Shown here in pieces: positions 1 to 9,477 of a stretch of DNA of 64,000 nt (the first letter of the stretch is position 1; each line of letters opens with the position of its first letter). A model generated the notes under the pieces. The model was not told where the DNA came from, ran no database searches, and was given only the letters and a program-made list of their open reading frames with translations. The DNA is from Pilasporangium apinafurcum. Taxonomy: Eukaryota > Oomycota > Peronosporomycetes > Pythiales > Pythiaceae. The translations under genes were made by a program, and so were the position numbers. The stretch spans positions 195,407 through 259,406 of the forward strand of contig BCKE01000045.1 in assembly GCA_001600495.1 (NCBI GenBank). The letters are read 5' to 3'.

Positions 1-1078
1 CTTTCGTCGGATCTGCACCTTGCTCTGAATTTGCCTCTGTCTCGGCTTGTCGCCGCTTCTTTTTCGCAACTCGCTGTGCTAGACGTAGTTGCTTGTGAAT
101 CTCTATTACCACCTACAGTGAAAACTTAGGTACTTGGCTCAACATACAGCGTAGTGGTTAGTGCAATACAGAACAAACCTCCTTCTCGACTTGAATAGTG
201 TTCGCAATTCGTTCTAAATCGGACGATGAAAGCTCCCAAGTTGTCTCCAATTGCTTAATCACAAATTCACATAGCTCCTTCGTAAACTCTACTTCAATCG
301 CACTTGTTCGTTGCAATCTATTGTCATCAACCATGGAGTCCAAGGAAAAAAATGATAAATGAACAATCTCTATCTACACAAGGCGTATTTGTTGGGATGA
401 TGCACGTACTTGATATGATAAAACTCGGACACTACATCCTCCTCATCGTCGTCTCCGAAATAGGGCAAGAATCGGAGGTGCGGTTCATCCTCAACTTCGT
501 AATTCTTGGTCAATGCCGTCCACATCGTGGCGTTCGGTATTGGTGGCACGCGTGGCAGCAACACACTTTGCTTCACAATCGTGACGGTCTCCGACGAGTT
601 GCGCACCGTGATCTTTATATTCTTAGACAGATTTTCGCTTGTCTCAGGTGGTTCAGATGCTATACATCAAACGCATACGGAAAGGGTTTAAAGAGAAAGC
701 CTCAACGGCAAACCATGCGAATGAACATACTTTGCACTGCCGAAATGTTCTGCATGGCGTTATGATAAGGCACAGATGCTGCCATCGGGTATCTCTTGCG
801 AATCCTCTCTAATAATGCGATGTGCTTGGCGGTGATCATACGATTCTCAGCGATACGTTGCTATAAGTCATCAGACATCACTTCAGTTCAACGGCCAGGA
901 ACCTCACAGATGTCGTCATGCACCAGCTCTGCATGCTTCTTACACTCGACCGACGCTGGAAGAACTGTACAAAGTCATTATACGCGAGTGTTGCGTGCGC
1001 GCAGAGTTGTTCCTCGATCTCATTGTCGGAAGATTGGTCCGTAGCGTCGACAGCAACTGGCCGCTTTTGGCTTGGCAT
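1..1078 (-). CDS. E(z)-like histone H3 lysine methyltransferase (PRC2 catalytic subunit), N-terminal part
   Basis: Five minus-strand exons are visible: 908-1078, 731-860, 410-659, 179-317 and 1-112. The gene continues beyond the left edge, so the catalytic SET domain is not in the window. The exons join in frame through GT-AG introns of 47, 71, 92 and 66 nt. Exon 3 carries the most telling motif: ATMWTALTKNYEVEDEP followed by LPYFGDDDEED. This matches the stretch of EZH/E(z) proteins that reads W-x-P-L-x-x-N-F-x-V-E-D-E then IPYMGDE. Exon 2 has the basic helix (QRIAENRMITAKHIALLERI) found upstream of it in that family, and exon 5 is very basic. In the family this enzyme methylates H3K27 within PRC2 in the nucleus. 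The start is the Met at 1078 (MPSQKRPVAV), the first in-frame Met of an open 57-codon exon. The first intron (861-907) is the least certain. The identity is inferred from the N-terminal motif only. Confidence 0.66.
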
Positions 1079-1572
1079 GTTGTTGTGGTGTGTGAATGGC
1101 GGGAGTGATGGTCACTACTACAGCGATTTTGGCGCAATCGAACTTAACAGATCAACAGGATCGAACTTAAGCTGCTGAGCAGATTCTTCTATCAGCTCGG
1201 GACATGATTTTGCATTGGAGCTTTTCGATTCTCATCAATTAAAACTAGTGCTTTCAAGAAGAAGCTAACCACACAAGCTATTTATTAAAGCATTCGCCAG
1301 AGAGAGAGAGAGAGAGTGCAAAGAAAAATCATGTTATTCGTCGAGAAATAATAGTCATGATAATGCACTGTAAGAGTACCAGAGACGATTCTATTGGACT
1401 TGATGGAGTGAGGTTCGCTCACTTGTTGTCAACATAAAGCGTACATCCTTCATTTTGTGTCATACATTTTCATTTAATGTCGTAAAACCCGAATACCCTT
1501 TACCTCTTGTTATTTTCCTTCCAGCAGTAACCTTCCAGAGGGACGAACAGGACGGATAATACAAGGCATGTG
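1079..1572. other. Intergenic, divergent promoters; (AG)n tract
   Basis: About 490 bp separate the divergent E(z)-like gene and the STPGR gene. It presumably holds both promoters. The only structure I see is a pure AG dinucleotide run at about 1299-1316. No long open frame or RNA gene is recognisable. Confidence 0.5.
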
Positions 1573-3432
1573 ATGACATCTCAAATAATGCCAATTACAG
1601 CGAGATGTTCGATCTTGGAACCAAACTGTAGCTCTTGTACAAATTCAACTCTAATGAATATGCAAGCATATTATAAATTGTGTAGCCATATCTTAGCCGC
1701 TAAAAATACCCCAGTAATTGATGTCTACTCGCTGCCTTGTGATCGAATGAACTTTGGCTTATCAAACGAGCGCATGCCATCCAAAGGCAGCTCAGCGCGT
1801 TACTCCTGCTCTCCCGCATCACCGCCCTCAACGAATGCGGCTACGCCGTTCGTTTCGAGTGATGTATTCCGGCTAGTCGTTCGTTTAGAAGCACAGAAGA
1901 CTCTGGATATGGATGTCACCGAGCTCGAGCGCAAATTCCACGTACCAGCTGGGTATTTCGAAGACCAATCATCGTTACGACGAAAGTTGGCCCACACCAA
2001 TGTACGCGACATACTTCCATTCAGTCAGAAACGGCTGACTTTAGCGTTTTCATTTCCTTCTGATTAATGTTATCCAATAATTAGAATGTTCCTGGTCCAG
2101 GATCATATGACGTTGTGGATTTATGGTCAACAGACCAGTCGCAGCATCCCTCAGCAGTTTTCCAATCACAAACAGAGCGAGATTCGTTTTCCTTAAAGCA
2201 CACATCTTCACAGGCTACCTGCGATAAGGACACCACGGCGTTGAACAGCCACAAACACGTTCACCATAATCGCTACTCCACTCAAACATTCAGCAGAGCA
2301 GATCGAGGGTTGATATCACATCCTCACTCTAACGAATGCATGAAACAGGGGCATCTCGATCCGATCAATCCACATTCCAGTGGCGACAGATGTTCATCGT
2401 TCCAAGCAGTTGGTGGCATTCTCCCGCGCGCTGCTCGCTTCTCTGGCTCTCAGTCTTCGCAGACTGCCAAGCCTGGTCCTGGTTCATATGATATCAGACG
2501 ACTTTGCGACACAACTGCAGAATCTCACGTACAAGCGAGTTTGGGCTCACCCACTTTAGCTACATTTGGAGCTTTGCATGAGAAGCGCACGGTGATGTGG
2601 TCACCTGCCTTAACACCACCATCATACGCAGTTCCCACCGCATGGAATTCTTCAGAGTATTATGCTGAGCGGAAGCAGAAAGTTCTCCAAAAGATTGCCA
2701 AACAGAACAAGAAGCATGCCTCAGCTCATCGCCCACAATCTGCACTCCTTACAACGCAGACAGGAACAGCCGATGTGCAGGATCCATTCGAATGGCTTCG
2801 TCAGCAACCTCATGGCCAGCAGCGCGTCAACTTCCTAGCCACAAAACATTCGCTCCTCGCCCATGTCAAAGTAAACACGCATCGTTCTCAATCCTATCAG
2901 CACTTACAAGATGAAGAAATTACCACAAAGTCCGTGGATGTCTCAGAAACATCACGTACACAAGGGTGCGTGTCGCTGAAAGGTCAAAACTCGTATCCAG
3001 AGCTGTCCTGCACAAATGCCGACGATGGCGAACCCGAAAAAGTATGTCTGCCTTCATTAGTCCTCGCTCTTCATTCATCTGACTGCTATAGTAACTGTTC
3101 AGTTTGATGGCACACGCTTGCTCCAAGCAAAAGACACTCGGATCTCAATCTATTGCCGATTCCCTGGCGGCCAAATGTTCACGGCCAGCATGTATTCGAG
3201 AAAGAAGCTCCGCGATCTAAAATCGTTTATCACGCAGCGGCAGACTCGGTTCCGAGGCGATGACCAGTTTGATTTATACTTGGCCAGTGGAAAGAAGCTC
3301 GTGTCGTTAGAACAGACTCTTGAGAGTTGCGGCATCTCGAACCGTTCGCTCATCCAAATCGTGCCTTTGATGGCAGAGATAACTACACCGATCGTCGTTC
3401 TGACCAAGAAAGACAGAGTTACTCTAGCATAA
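1573..3432 (+). CDS. Sperm-tail PG-rich repeat (STPGR) protein with C-terminal beta-grasp-like region
   Basis: Proposed exons are 1573-2001, 2085-3041 and 3103-3432, giving 571 residues. Both introns are GT-AG with the reading phase kept, of 83 and 61 nt. Two PGPGSYD motifs mark it: NVPGPGSYDVVDL right after the first splice and AKPGPGSYDIRRL about 130 residues later. These are STPGR/SHIPPO repeats, typical of proteins of ciliary or flagellar microtubules and outer dense fibres. Between and after them is low-complexity Ser/Gln/His-rich sequence. The last exon has alternating strands and a KKLRDLKSFI helix, and ends ...LIQIVPL; this resembles a ubiquitin-like beta-grasp fold, which is my inference. 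The start is uncertain: a Met at 1770 (MPSKGSSARYS) gives a more compositionally normal N-terminus than the Met at 1573, and upstream exons are possible. A role in the zoospore flagellum is plausible but not shown by the sequence. Confidence 0.6.
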
Positions 3433-3657
3433 CAAGCCACTCGTACTGCTGGTAATGATTAATGACCATAAAGGGTAAGCCAAAACACACAGTCGCTAGA
3501 TTCTTACGTTGCATTGTGAGATGAAACAATACACGTACGGACCTGAACGCAAACAGACTAACTGGAAGAAAAGTACTCAATCAAGTTGATAAACGATCGC
3601 CTCTAACGTTCATAGTAACTTTCAGAACAAAAAAACGTCAAACGTGTTGATGTCAAC

Positions 3658-5802
3658 TTAATCTACAGTTACCGCCTTGGCAAGGTTTCGCGGGACGTCA
3701 GGATTGATGCCTTTACGCACAGCCAATTCATACGCGATCAGTTGTAGCGGCACCGATGCCAAGAGCGCAGTCATGGGGCCATTCGTCGGAATAGGGATGA
3801 TGACATCGGCAACGTTTTTGCACATGGCGGGACTATCTGTGATCACGATCGTGTAGGCTCCTCGTGCGCGCACTTCCTCGGCGGCAGTCTTCATGAAATG
3901 AGCGTATTCATCGTCCAGCACAATCAAAATGATGGGTGTAGCACCGAACTTGCCGTCTTTTTCGTTCTCAATGAGCGCAAACGGACCGTGTTTCAATGCG
4001 CCCCCAGGATAACCTTCAGCATGCAAATATGTGAGTTCCTTGATCTTCAACGCACCTTCATAAGCAATAGGTTCACCATACCCGCGGCCCAACACGAATA
4101 AATGCTCGGAGTCCATAAGTTTCTCTGCGATATTCGCGCATTGGTCTCGCGACCGAAGTGCCATGCCGATGGCGATCGGGAGACGATGTAGACATTGAAT
4201 GAGCTCCTCCATCTTGGTGCGATTGCCCTCAGGTCGGTTTTGTGCAAACCACGCCGCGATCAATCCCATCACTGTCACTTGCGTTACAAACGCCTTCGTG
4301 CTTGCTACCGCATTCTCGCGGCCTGCGTTGAGGTATACACCACATTTGGTCGTTCGTGCGATGAGCGAGCCGACAGTGTTGACTACAGAAAACGTTGGCA
4401 CTTCCATCGAGAGATCTTCGACAGTTTTAAGCACACGTTGGACATCGAGTGTTTCTCCCGATTGTGAGACGACTAACAATCCACCGTTTTTCTTTGGAAG
4501 GCGGTCGCTGGAACATTCCGAGGCGTCTTCGGTGCTCACAGTATCAAATGAATTTAACGAGCGCATTAACTTGGCACCGTACTTGCTGGCATACAACGAC
4601 GTTCCACAGGCTGCGATCATCAAGTGCTTGATCCCAAGCATACGATCCTTCTCAGCCTCTAGCCCACCCAGATACACGTGGTCATCAGAGACGCGACCAC
4701 CATAGCCCAGTGCAGACGCGACAGCCTTCGGCTGTTCCATGATTTCACGAATGGTCCAGTGCGGGTAAGGTGATGGTGAAAGTCTGACCTTTACATCGGG
4801 TGCGATGGAGAACCGCCCTGTGGGGAAGCGCTGTAAGAATCCTTCCTTCTCATCCACTGGGTTAAGCTCCGCCGAGTCGCACTTGAGCACGGCCACTTCA
4901 CCGTCCTGCAGCGAGATGAACCGTTTCGTGTAGCGACTGAATGCCGTGGTCTCCGACGCGACATACATTTCATTTGAACCATAGCCGATACAGAGCGGTG
5001 AGCCATTGCGCGCAATGATGATCTTCCCCGGGTCGTCGCGCGACATGACGCAGAGCCCCCACGTGCCTTCCAGTCGCGTCAACGCGATCCGGGTCGCCGT
5101 CAGCAGGTCGGCGCCTTCGCCCATCAAATGTCCGATTAGTTGCGCCGCAACTTCTGTGTCGGTCTGAGAGTTGAATACGACGCCTTCGCTCAGGAGCTCT
5201 TGCTTGATTTCGTTGTAGTTGGTGAATGTGCCGTTGTGCACGAGTGATACGCGGCCGTGCATATCCGAGTGTGGATGCGAATTGATGTCCGTTTTGCCAC
5301 CATGCGTTGCCCAACGGGTGTGAGCAATGCCGACGGTGTTTCCAGCGTGTGCCTCCTTTGTATTGCGCAATAAGTTGATGGAATCCGCTGTTCCTTGGAC
5401 CGATGCAAACTTGGTAGTCGTAATCGGTGCCGATTCGCTTTCTTCATATTGCTGCGTGGACATACCAGCGGAGTCGTATCCTCGGTTCTGCAGGATCGTC
5501 AGTCCTTCGAGCAGGAAATCCGCCGCATTTTGGCTCTTGGATACGACACCGACGATCCCACAGCAGTCGGTCGTCGATCGGTTATGTTGTTGAATAAATG
5601 CCAGTCCCGTTGCTGCAGCTAAGAGTGATACCGCATACGTCGAGAAGGAGGTGCCGGTTGTGTTGTCAGCTCCTGCGGAATGGAGTGCAGTAACTGCTGG
5701 TAGATGTGCCGAGATCACTCGGTTCACCGTGGGTGTGTGATGCGTACAAGAGACGCCACGTTGTATGCGCGTGACAGAACGAGAGAAGAGTGCGCGACGC
5801 AT
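3658..5802 (-). CDS. GFAT: Glutamine--fructose-6-phosphate aminotransferase (isomerizing) with N-terminal extension
   Basis: Single exon, 714 residues. It makes glucosamine-6-phosphate from fructose-6-phosphate and glutamine, the first step to UDP-GlcNAc. The class-II glutamine amidotransferase domain begins at Cys81 (CGIVGVVSK, then LQNRGYDSAG and AHTRWATHG, and the glutamine-site stretch LVHNGTFTNYNE). Two SIS sugar-isomerase domains follow (ACGTSLYASKYG and VVSQSGETLDV; then VLGRGYGEPIAYEGALKIKE). The C-terminus DVPRNLAKAVTVD is the family signature. In normal GFAT the nucleophilic Cys is residue 2 and becomes the N-terminus after Met removal. Here 80 residues precede it: an Arg-rich start (MRRALFSRSVTRIQRG) and a hydrophobic stretch at about 55-71. 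There is no Met between that stretch and Cys81, and no obvious splice acceptor just before it. A presequence that is cut off to expose Cys81 is the likely explanation. Confidence 0.95.
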   Translation of the reverse strand: MRRALFSRSVTRIQRGVSCTHHTPTVNRVISAHLPAVTALHSAGADNTTGTSFSTYAVSLLAAATGLAFIQQHNRSTTDCCGIVGVVSKSQNAADFLLEGLTILQNRGYDSAGMSTQQYEESESAPITTTKFASVQGTADSINLLRNTKEAHAGNTVGIAHTRWATHGGKTDINSHPHSDMHGRVSLVHNGTFTNYNEIKQELLSEGVVFNSQTDTEVAAQLIGHLMGEGADLLTATRIALTRLEGTWGLCVMSRDDPGKIIIARNGSPLCIGYGSNEMYVASETTAFSRYTKRFISLQDGEVAVLKCDSAELNPVDEKEGFLQRFPTGRFSIAPDVKVRLSPSPYPHWTIREIMEQPKAVASALGYGGRVSDDHVYLGGLEAEKDRMLGIKHLMIAACGTSLYASKYGAKLMRSLNSFDTVSTEDASECSSDRLPKKNGGLLVVSQSGETLDVQRVLKTVEDLSMEVPTFSVVNTVGSLIARTTKCGVYLNAGRENAVASTKAFVTQVTVMGLIAAWFAQNRPEGNRTKMEELIQCLHRLPIAIGMALRSRDQCANIAEKLMDSEHLFVLGRGYGEPIAYEGALKIKELTYLHAEGYPGGALKHGPFALIENEKDGKFGATPIILIVLDDEYAHFMKTAAEEVRARGAYTIVITDSPAMCKNVADVIIPIPTNGPMTALLASVPLQLIAYELAVRKGINPDVPRNLAKAVTVD

Positions 5803-7151
5803 TTCTCTGTTGATGGAACTGATGCCGGCGGTTGATCTTGAAGAATGAGGTGCTTGTGAGTTTCTGTTTCCGAAAATGGATCAATCCAAAGTCGAACGCT
5901 CAAACCAGGTGGAGGAAACTGATTGGCCAAAAATGTAGACGGAATCACATGGATTCATGATGAGATGGCGACAAGACGATAATGATGATCTTGTGGTAGT
6001 CTGCTGATCTAAGAGGCCAGGTGGCAGCGAAGGATGGAAAGTTGTCTTGAATGGAGTGATTCTACCGAGATCGATAATTGGACACGTGTATGGCTGTCAT
6101 ATGACTTTATAAACAAAATAGCAATAGTTGTAAAAAAAGATGCATTATGAAAGGAAGCAAAGCACCTATGCATGCGGACACTGAAAATAATTTGAAGGTG
6201 AAACTAACGACGACAGCGCTCGAGACACTAGACAGAGTGAAGCACGTCTGCCTTAAGTCATTTCGCACAATTAATAGCAGATACTCCAGTCACACAGATC
6301 GAGTTGCTGAGGAAAGTATCATCATCGCCAATAGCTCGATCATCATTTTAGCCTTTATTCCCCCACTTCTCCCACCCGTGGGATATACTTTGACGTGCTT
6401 TTTTCTCCCTATCGATAGAAATAGAAACTTGTTTCCAATTTTCAGCAATGAGCGCCATCCTTCTTTTCAGGAAAGGATGCAAGTCGATGACAGTACATGC
6501 TCGAGGAGATCAACAATGGTTCCAGTCTCAAGGACAGCAAGTCAAGACTGTCCAGATTGGTAGAAATGGCACGTAAAAAGTAGATCTCGAGGATTGTGGT
6601 TACCATCCAAGACCGATTTGAATACGGACTCCTCGCACAAATGTGTAAAGAGCATAGCCTCTAAGTCGTGGTTCACGCTGACCAACAACTTCATCAAGAC
6701 AACGATGAAGACATAAAAGCAAGAAAACGCCAAGAAGACCCCTGGTCTCGTGTCAACGTCTTCGTTGTCAGAAGAAATGGAAGGAAGGCAGGAATACTCA
6801 GAAGACTCTGATCTCCGACCTCCGGAGAGTAAACGACGCAAAAAACGAATTGCGATTTCAAAAAAATGATGCCTACCTGTCGTAAACGCCAATTAGAGCA
6901 TCTACACCAAACTTCAGCTCAAACGGATTTTATTCGCTAGGATTCAGCCTAAGCTAACTTTTTTATTTAGATATACTCCATTATTATGTTATTACCTTTC
7001 AAATATAATAAATAGTAGCTCCTCTTTTAAAGCATAATACTTTCTACAAAGCGCTTTGACCAGTAAGTTTATGCATTGAAATTCACATTATTACTTTATT
7101 ATGAAGGTATATTTATTATTACGATATGGAGGATAAAAGAAATTTTACAAA
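5803..7151. other. Intergenic; possible short spliced gene at about 6448-6870 (+)
   Basis: No clear gene. Two stretches look mildly coding on the plus strand. An ATG at 6448 opens a 40-codon frame (MSAILLFRKG...) ending near a GTAAAA donor at about 6566. Around 6740-6870 a frame reads EEMEGRQEYSEDSDLRPPES and ends in a basic, nuclear-signal-like tail (SKRRKKRIAISKK) before a stop. I could not join them convincingly and recognise no family. From about 6900 the sequence becomes very AT-rich and runs into the transposon block. Confidence 0.3.
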
Positions 7152-7166
7152 GGGACAATAAAAATA

Positions 7167-7573
7167 GGAGCCTGATCGGCCGACACCCCAAAGTTGATCC
7201 GCCGACACCCTTTCCTGCATCACACTAACAAATTATTAAAAAATTAACGAATTATAAAAAAATGACGAATTATTTATTATTTCATGCTAAAATTATTCTG
7301 CGAATCCGAACAATGTGAAACAGCTTCCCAGTCAGCAACAGCTCGGGCCTCAGTTGCTTACAACTCTCGCGTCTTGTGTGTTTTGGCGACTTCCGAAGCA
7401 TCAGCACCGCTGATCGCAAATGCGGCACTTTCGTCGTGCTCTTTCCACTGTCTCGAATAGTGAAGGATTTCTTCGAACACTACGAATAATTCACCGTTTT
7501 TTAATAATTTGTCAGTGTAATGGAAGGGGGGGTGTCGGCGGATCAATTTTGGGGTGTCGGCCGATCAGCCTCC
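7167..7573. mobile_element. Inner 407-bp fold-back MITE with 8-bp target duplication
   Basis: Terminal inverted repeats of 44 bp (7167-7210 and 7530-7573) start GGAGCCTGATCGGCCGACAC and differ at only two positions. Inside each, the unit GATC(G/C)GCCGACACCC occurs twice, separated by a few bases. Weaker inverted complementarity continues inward (about 7222-7260 against 7480-7520), so the whole element can fold back. It is flanked by a perfect 8-bp direct repeat TAAAAATA (7159-7166 and 7574-7581). The right arm of the host element retains the uninterrupted site (reverse complement at 8419-8435), which proves the insertion. The interior is AT-rich with no transposase. An 8-bp duplication is typical of hAT-type elements, so hAT-related MITE is the best inference. 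Confidence 0.85.
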
Positions 7574-7768
7574 TAAAAATAATGTTCCTTTTTCAAACTT
7601 ATATAAAAAAAATGTCTCCCACTTTCAAAAAATAAAAAAAATGTTTCTCAAGAGTGAAAACTACATTACCTCAGCAACAAAATAAAAACTACATGAAATA
7701 TTACAATAGGAATTCATCCACTTTAACTTGTTGGTATGATATGTCACACACAGGTGTATATAAAATAC

Positions 7769-7840
7769 CTTCCTATAGCTCAGTGGAAGAGCTCTGTGTT
7801 TCTCACGCAGGTGGCGTGGGTTCGACTCCCACTAGGAAGA
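7769..7840 (+). tRNA. tRNA-like sequence (anticodon UCU, or CUC if the loop is shifted); possibly a SINE head
   Basis: The 72 nt fold as a full cloverleaf. The acceptor stem is CTTCCTA/TAGGAAG (7 bp) with discriminator A. The D arm is GCTC-AGTGGAA-GAGC, the anticodon stem CTGTG/CGCAG with loop TTTCTCA, the variable region 5 nt, and the T arm GTGGG-TTCGACT-CCCAC. Internal promoter boxes A (TAGCTCAGTGG) and B (GGTTCGACTCC) are intact. The best-paired fold gives anticodon TCT (Arg), but C at position 37 is unusual. Shifting the loop by one gives CTC (Glu) with one mismatched stem pair. It lies inside the outer inverted-repeat element, so a tRNA-derived SINE or captured tRNA pseudogene is as likely as a working gene. 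Confidence 0.6.
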
Positions 7841-8444
7841 TAATCTCTGGATGTATCCTGATTTTCTCTCACACGACATAGAACTGCCAAAGGTGACCGA
7901 CTGTTTGAAGAGTGAGTCAAGCTTGACACCAGTATGCTAAGCCCAATTGGCGGATGCTCCTCCTAGAAAGAGGTTTGATGCGATAGTGTAATCAATAATC
8001 TCATATCTAAGCAGCTCCAGATGTACCAAGTCAAGTCATATCGCTATTTTTCGAGTTTTATACTGTCACATTGATCAATTTGATGCACTTGGTAGTAATT
8101 TGATACAGAAGGTAGCACGTGTTTTAATATAAAAGTTGTGCAACAATGGATTAGCTGAAGATTAATCNCAAGCATTGTATNTTTAGCAATAAGTGAAGTG
8201 TAATCAGGAGGACTATGATATGTATGTGTCTTGAGCTGACATTTGAACTCTATGGCAAACAAGATTTGTTTCCTCAATAGCTAGTCAAGAATATATTTCA
8301 TATCGGTATGCGCGAAATGTAATTTTCAGAATTTTACGCGAATGATTTGACTGAGGAACATTTTTTTTATTTTTTGAAAGTGAGAGACATTTTTTTTATT
8401 TAAGTTTGAAAAAGGAACATTATTTTTATTGTCCCTATTAATAC

Positions 8445-8473
8445 ATTATTAAAATAAAAAATATTTTAATAAT
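8445..8473. repeat. AT-only palindrome next to the transposon end
   Basis: ATTATTAAAATA and its exact complement TATTTTAATAAT are separated by 5 A residues. It lies 9 bp outside the right end of the outer inverted-repeat element. With this composition chance is possible. Confidence 0.4.
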
Positions 8474-9477
8474 ATTATTTTGCAAGTTCAGCCTTCAAAT
8501 TTAATAAAACCCAAATGTGGGGTAAAGCTTTGTACGCAGCATTTCTCGACACTTTATTGGTCAAAAATAGGGCCAAACGAAAATCGTAGCACTCATGAAA
8601 AGGCATAAGCATGAACGACAGGCGGCGCGATAAATCATGATCCTCAATTCATCGCTTCCGCACACAGTGCACGGTTGCTAGCGAGTATTCACAGCGTTGT
8701 AAGCATGGATATCAATTGCGACTATGTCAGTGGTGCATGTAACTCAATTAGGACGGAGCTGCACTGACGCAGTCACACTCTATCGCCATGACTTTCTCAT
8801 TAAGCTCGGACACATTTGCAAAAGCACGTTCTCTTCATGCTACCGAGTCCGATTACTCAATTCAATTAGATTTCCGCGTGATTCTTCATGTCCAGTGAAA
8901 TTGTTTCACGTCTCATGGGAATAGCCAAAGAAAGCGATCGACCTTCTGTGGGTTGCCACGCTCTTTGCTCCATAGCTGGTCGCTTTGATCGCGTTGTAAT
9001 CCGCTCGCATGTAATAGTAGTTTTGCACAGAGAAAGTGATCAAACCACTGCACGGAGCCAGGTGTTTCGTGTTTCCTGTCATCAGCGTGTTCTTTTAATG
9101 TTTTTGGCTAATAATGCATCAAACACCTACTTGATCAATTGATGTGATGATCACAGCAATCGTCATTGAAGGCATATTGACTTAAAATAGAGCCATTGAT
9201 GTATCTTGGCTACTACTGATTCCTGATCAATTTCTTTTTGTTTTCCGTGTGGTAGTGAAGAGCAGTGACGCTCCCCACTGAGAAACGGCGTTTTTGGCTG
9301 TTGTGTCCATCGCGCACCGACAAGCACGCTCGTTGAACCCACACCACTACACGACAAAGATAGGTTTGCTCCCAAAATATCCCCCCATGAGGTTCTTTCT
9401 TTATCCCATGATGCAAAAGGTGTTACGCATACGCTTCTGCTACCGCTTGCGCTGGAAAAATCTCGCGAGCGCAGGGT
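8474..9477. other. Intergenic, nothing recognised
   Basis: About 1 kb between the transposon block and the channel gene. Open frames up to about 84 codons exist (for example 8888-9142), but they lack family motifs, intron signals or biased composition. It presumably includes the channel promoter near its right end. Confidence 0.4.

Larger units (their letters stand above)
7152..8435. mobile_element. Outer terminal-inverted-repeat DNA element (non-autonomous, MITE-like), interrupted
   Basis: The two arms are about 84 bp near-perfect inverted repeats. The outer end is GGGACAATAAAAATAATGTT and the arm continues through T-rich blocks to a TGAGAAACA/TGAGGAACA inner edge. The right arm occupies 8352-8435. 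The left arm is split: 7152-7166 and then 7574-7650, because a second element sits between these pieces. Without the insert the element would be about 870 bp. It has no transposase frame, so it is non-autonomous. I see no convincing target duplication just outside 7152/8435, so the superfamily is unassigned. Its interior contains a tRNA-like sequence (7769-7840) and two ambiguous bases (8168, 8181). Confidence 0.72.

Noticed and set aside
1299-1316. AG, AG and TG dinucleotide runs (here, 12785-12798 and 43661-43684) as regulatory elements
   Set aside because: Simple microsatellites near 5' ends; no sign of anything more.
4199-4705. 168-codon plus-strand open frame inside the GFAT gene
   Set aside because: Antisense shadow of a fully conserved enzyme.
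7152-8435. Interpreting the block as an LTR element or an autonomous transposon
   Set aside because: The ends are inverted, not direct, repeats, and there is no transposase or polymerase frame.
8724-9142. Two overlapping 66- and 84-codon plus frames as genes
   Set aside because: No motif, no splice signals, and length expected by chance.
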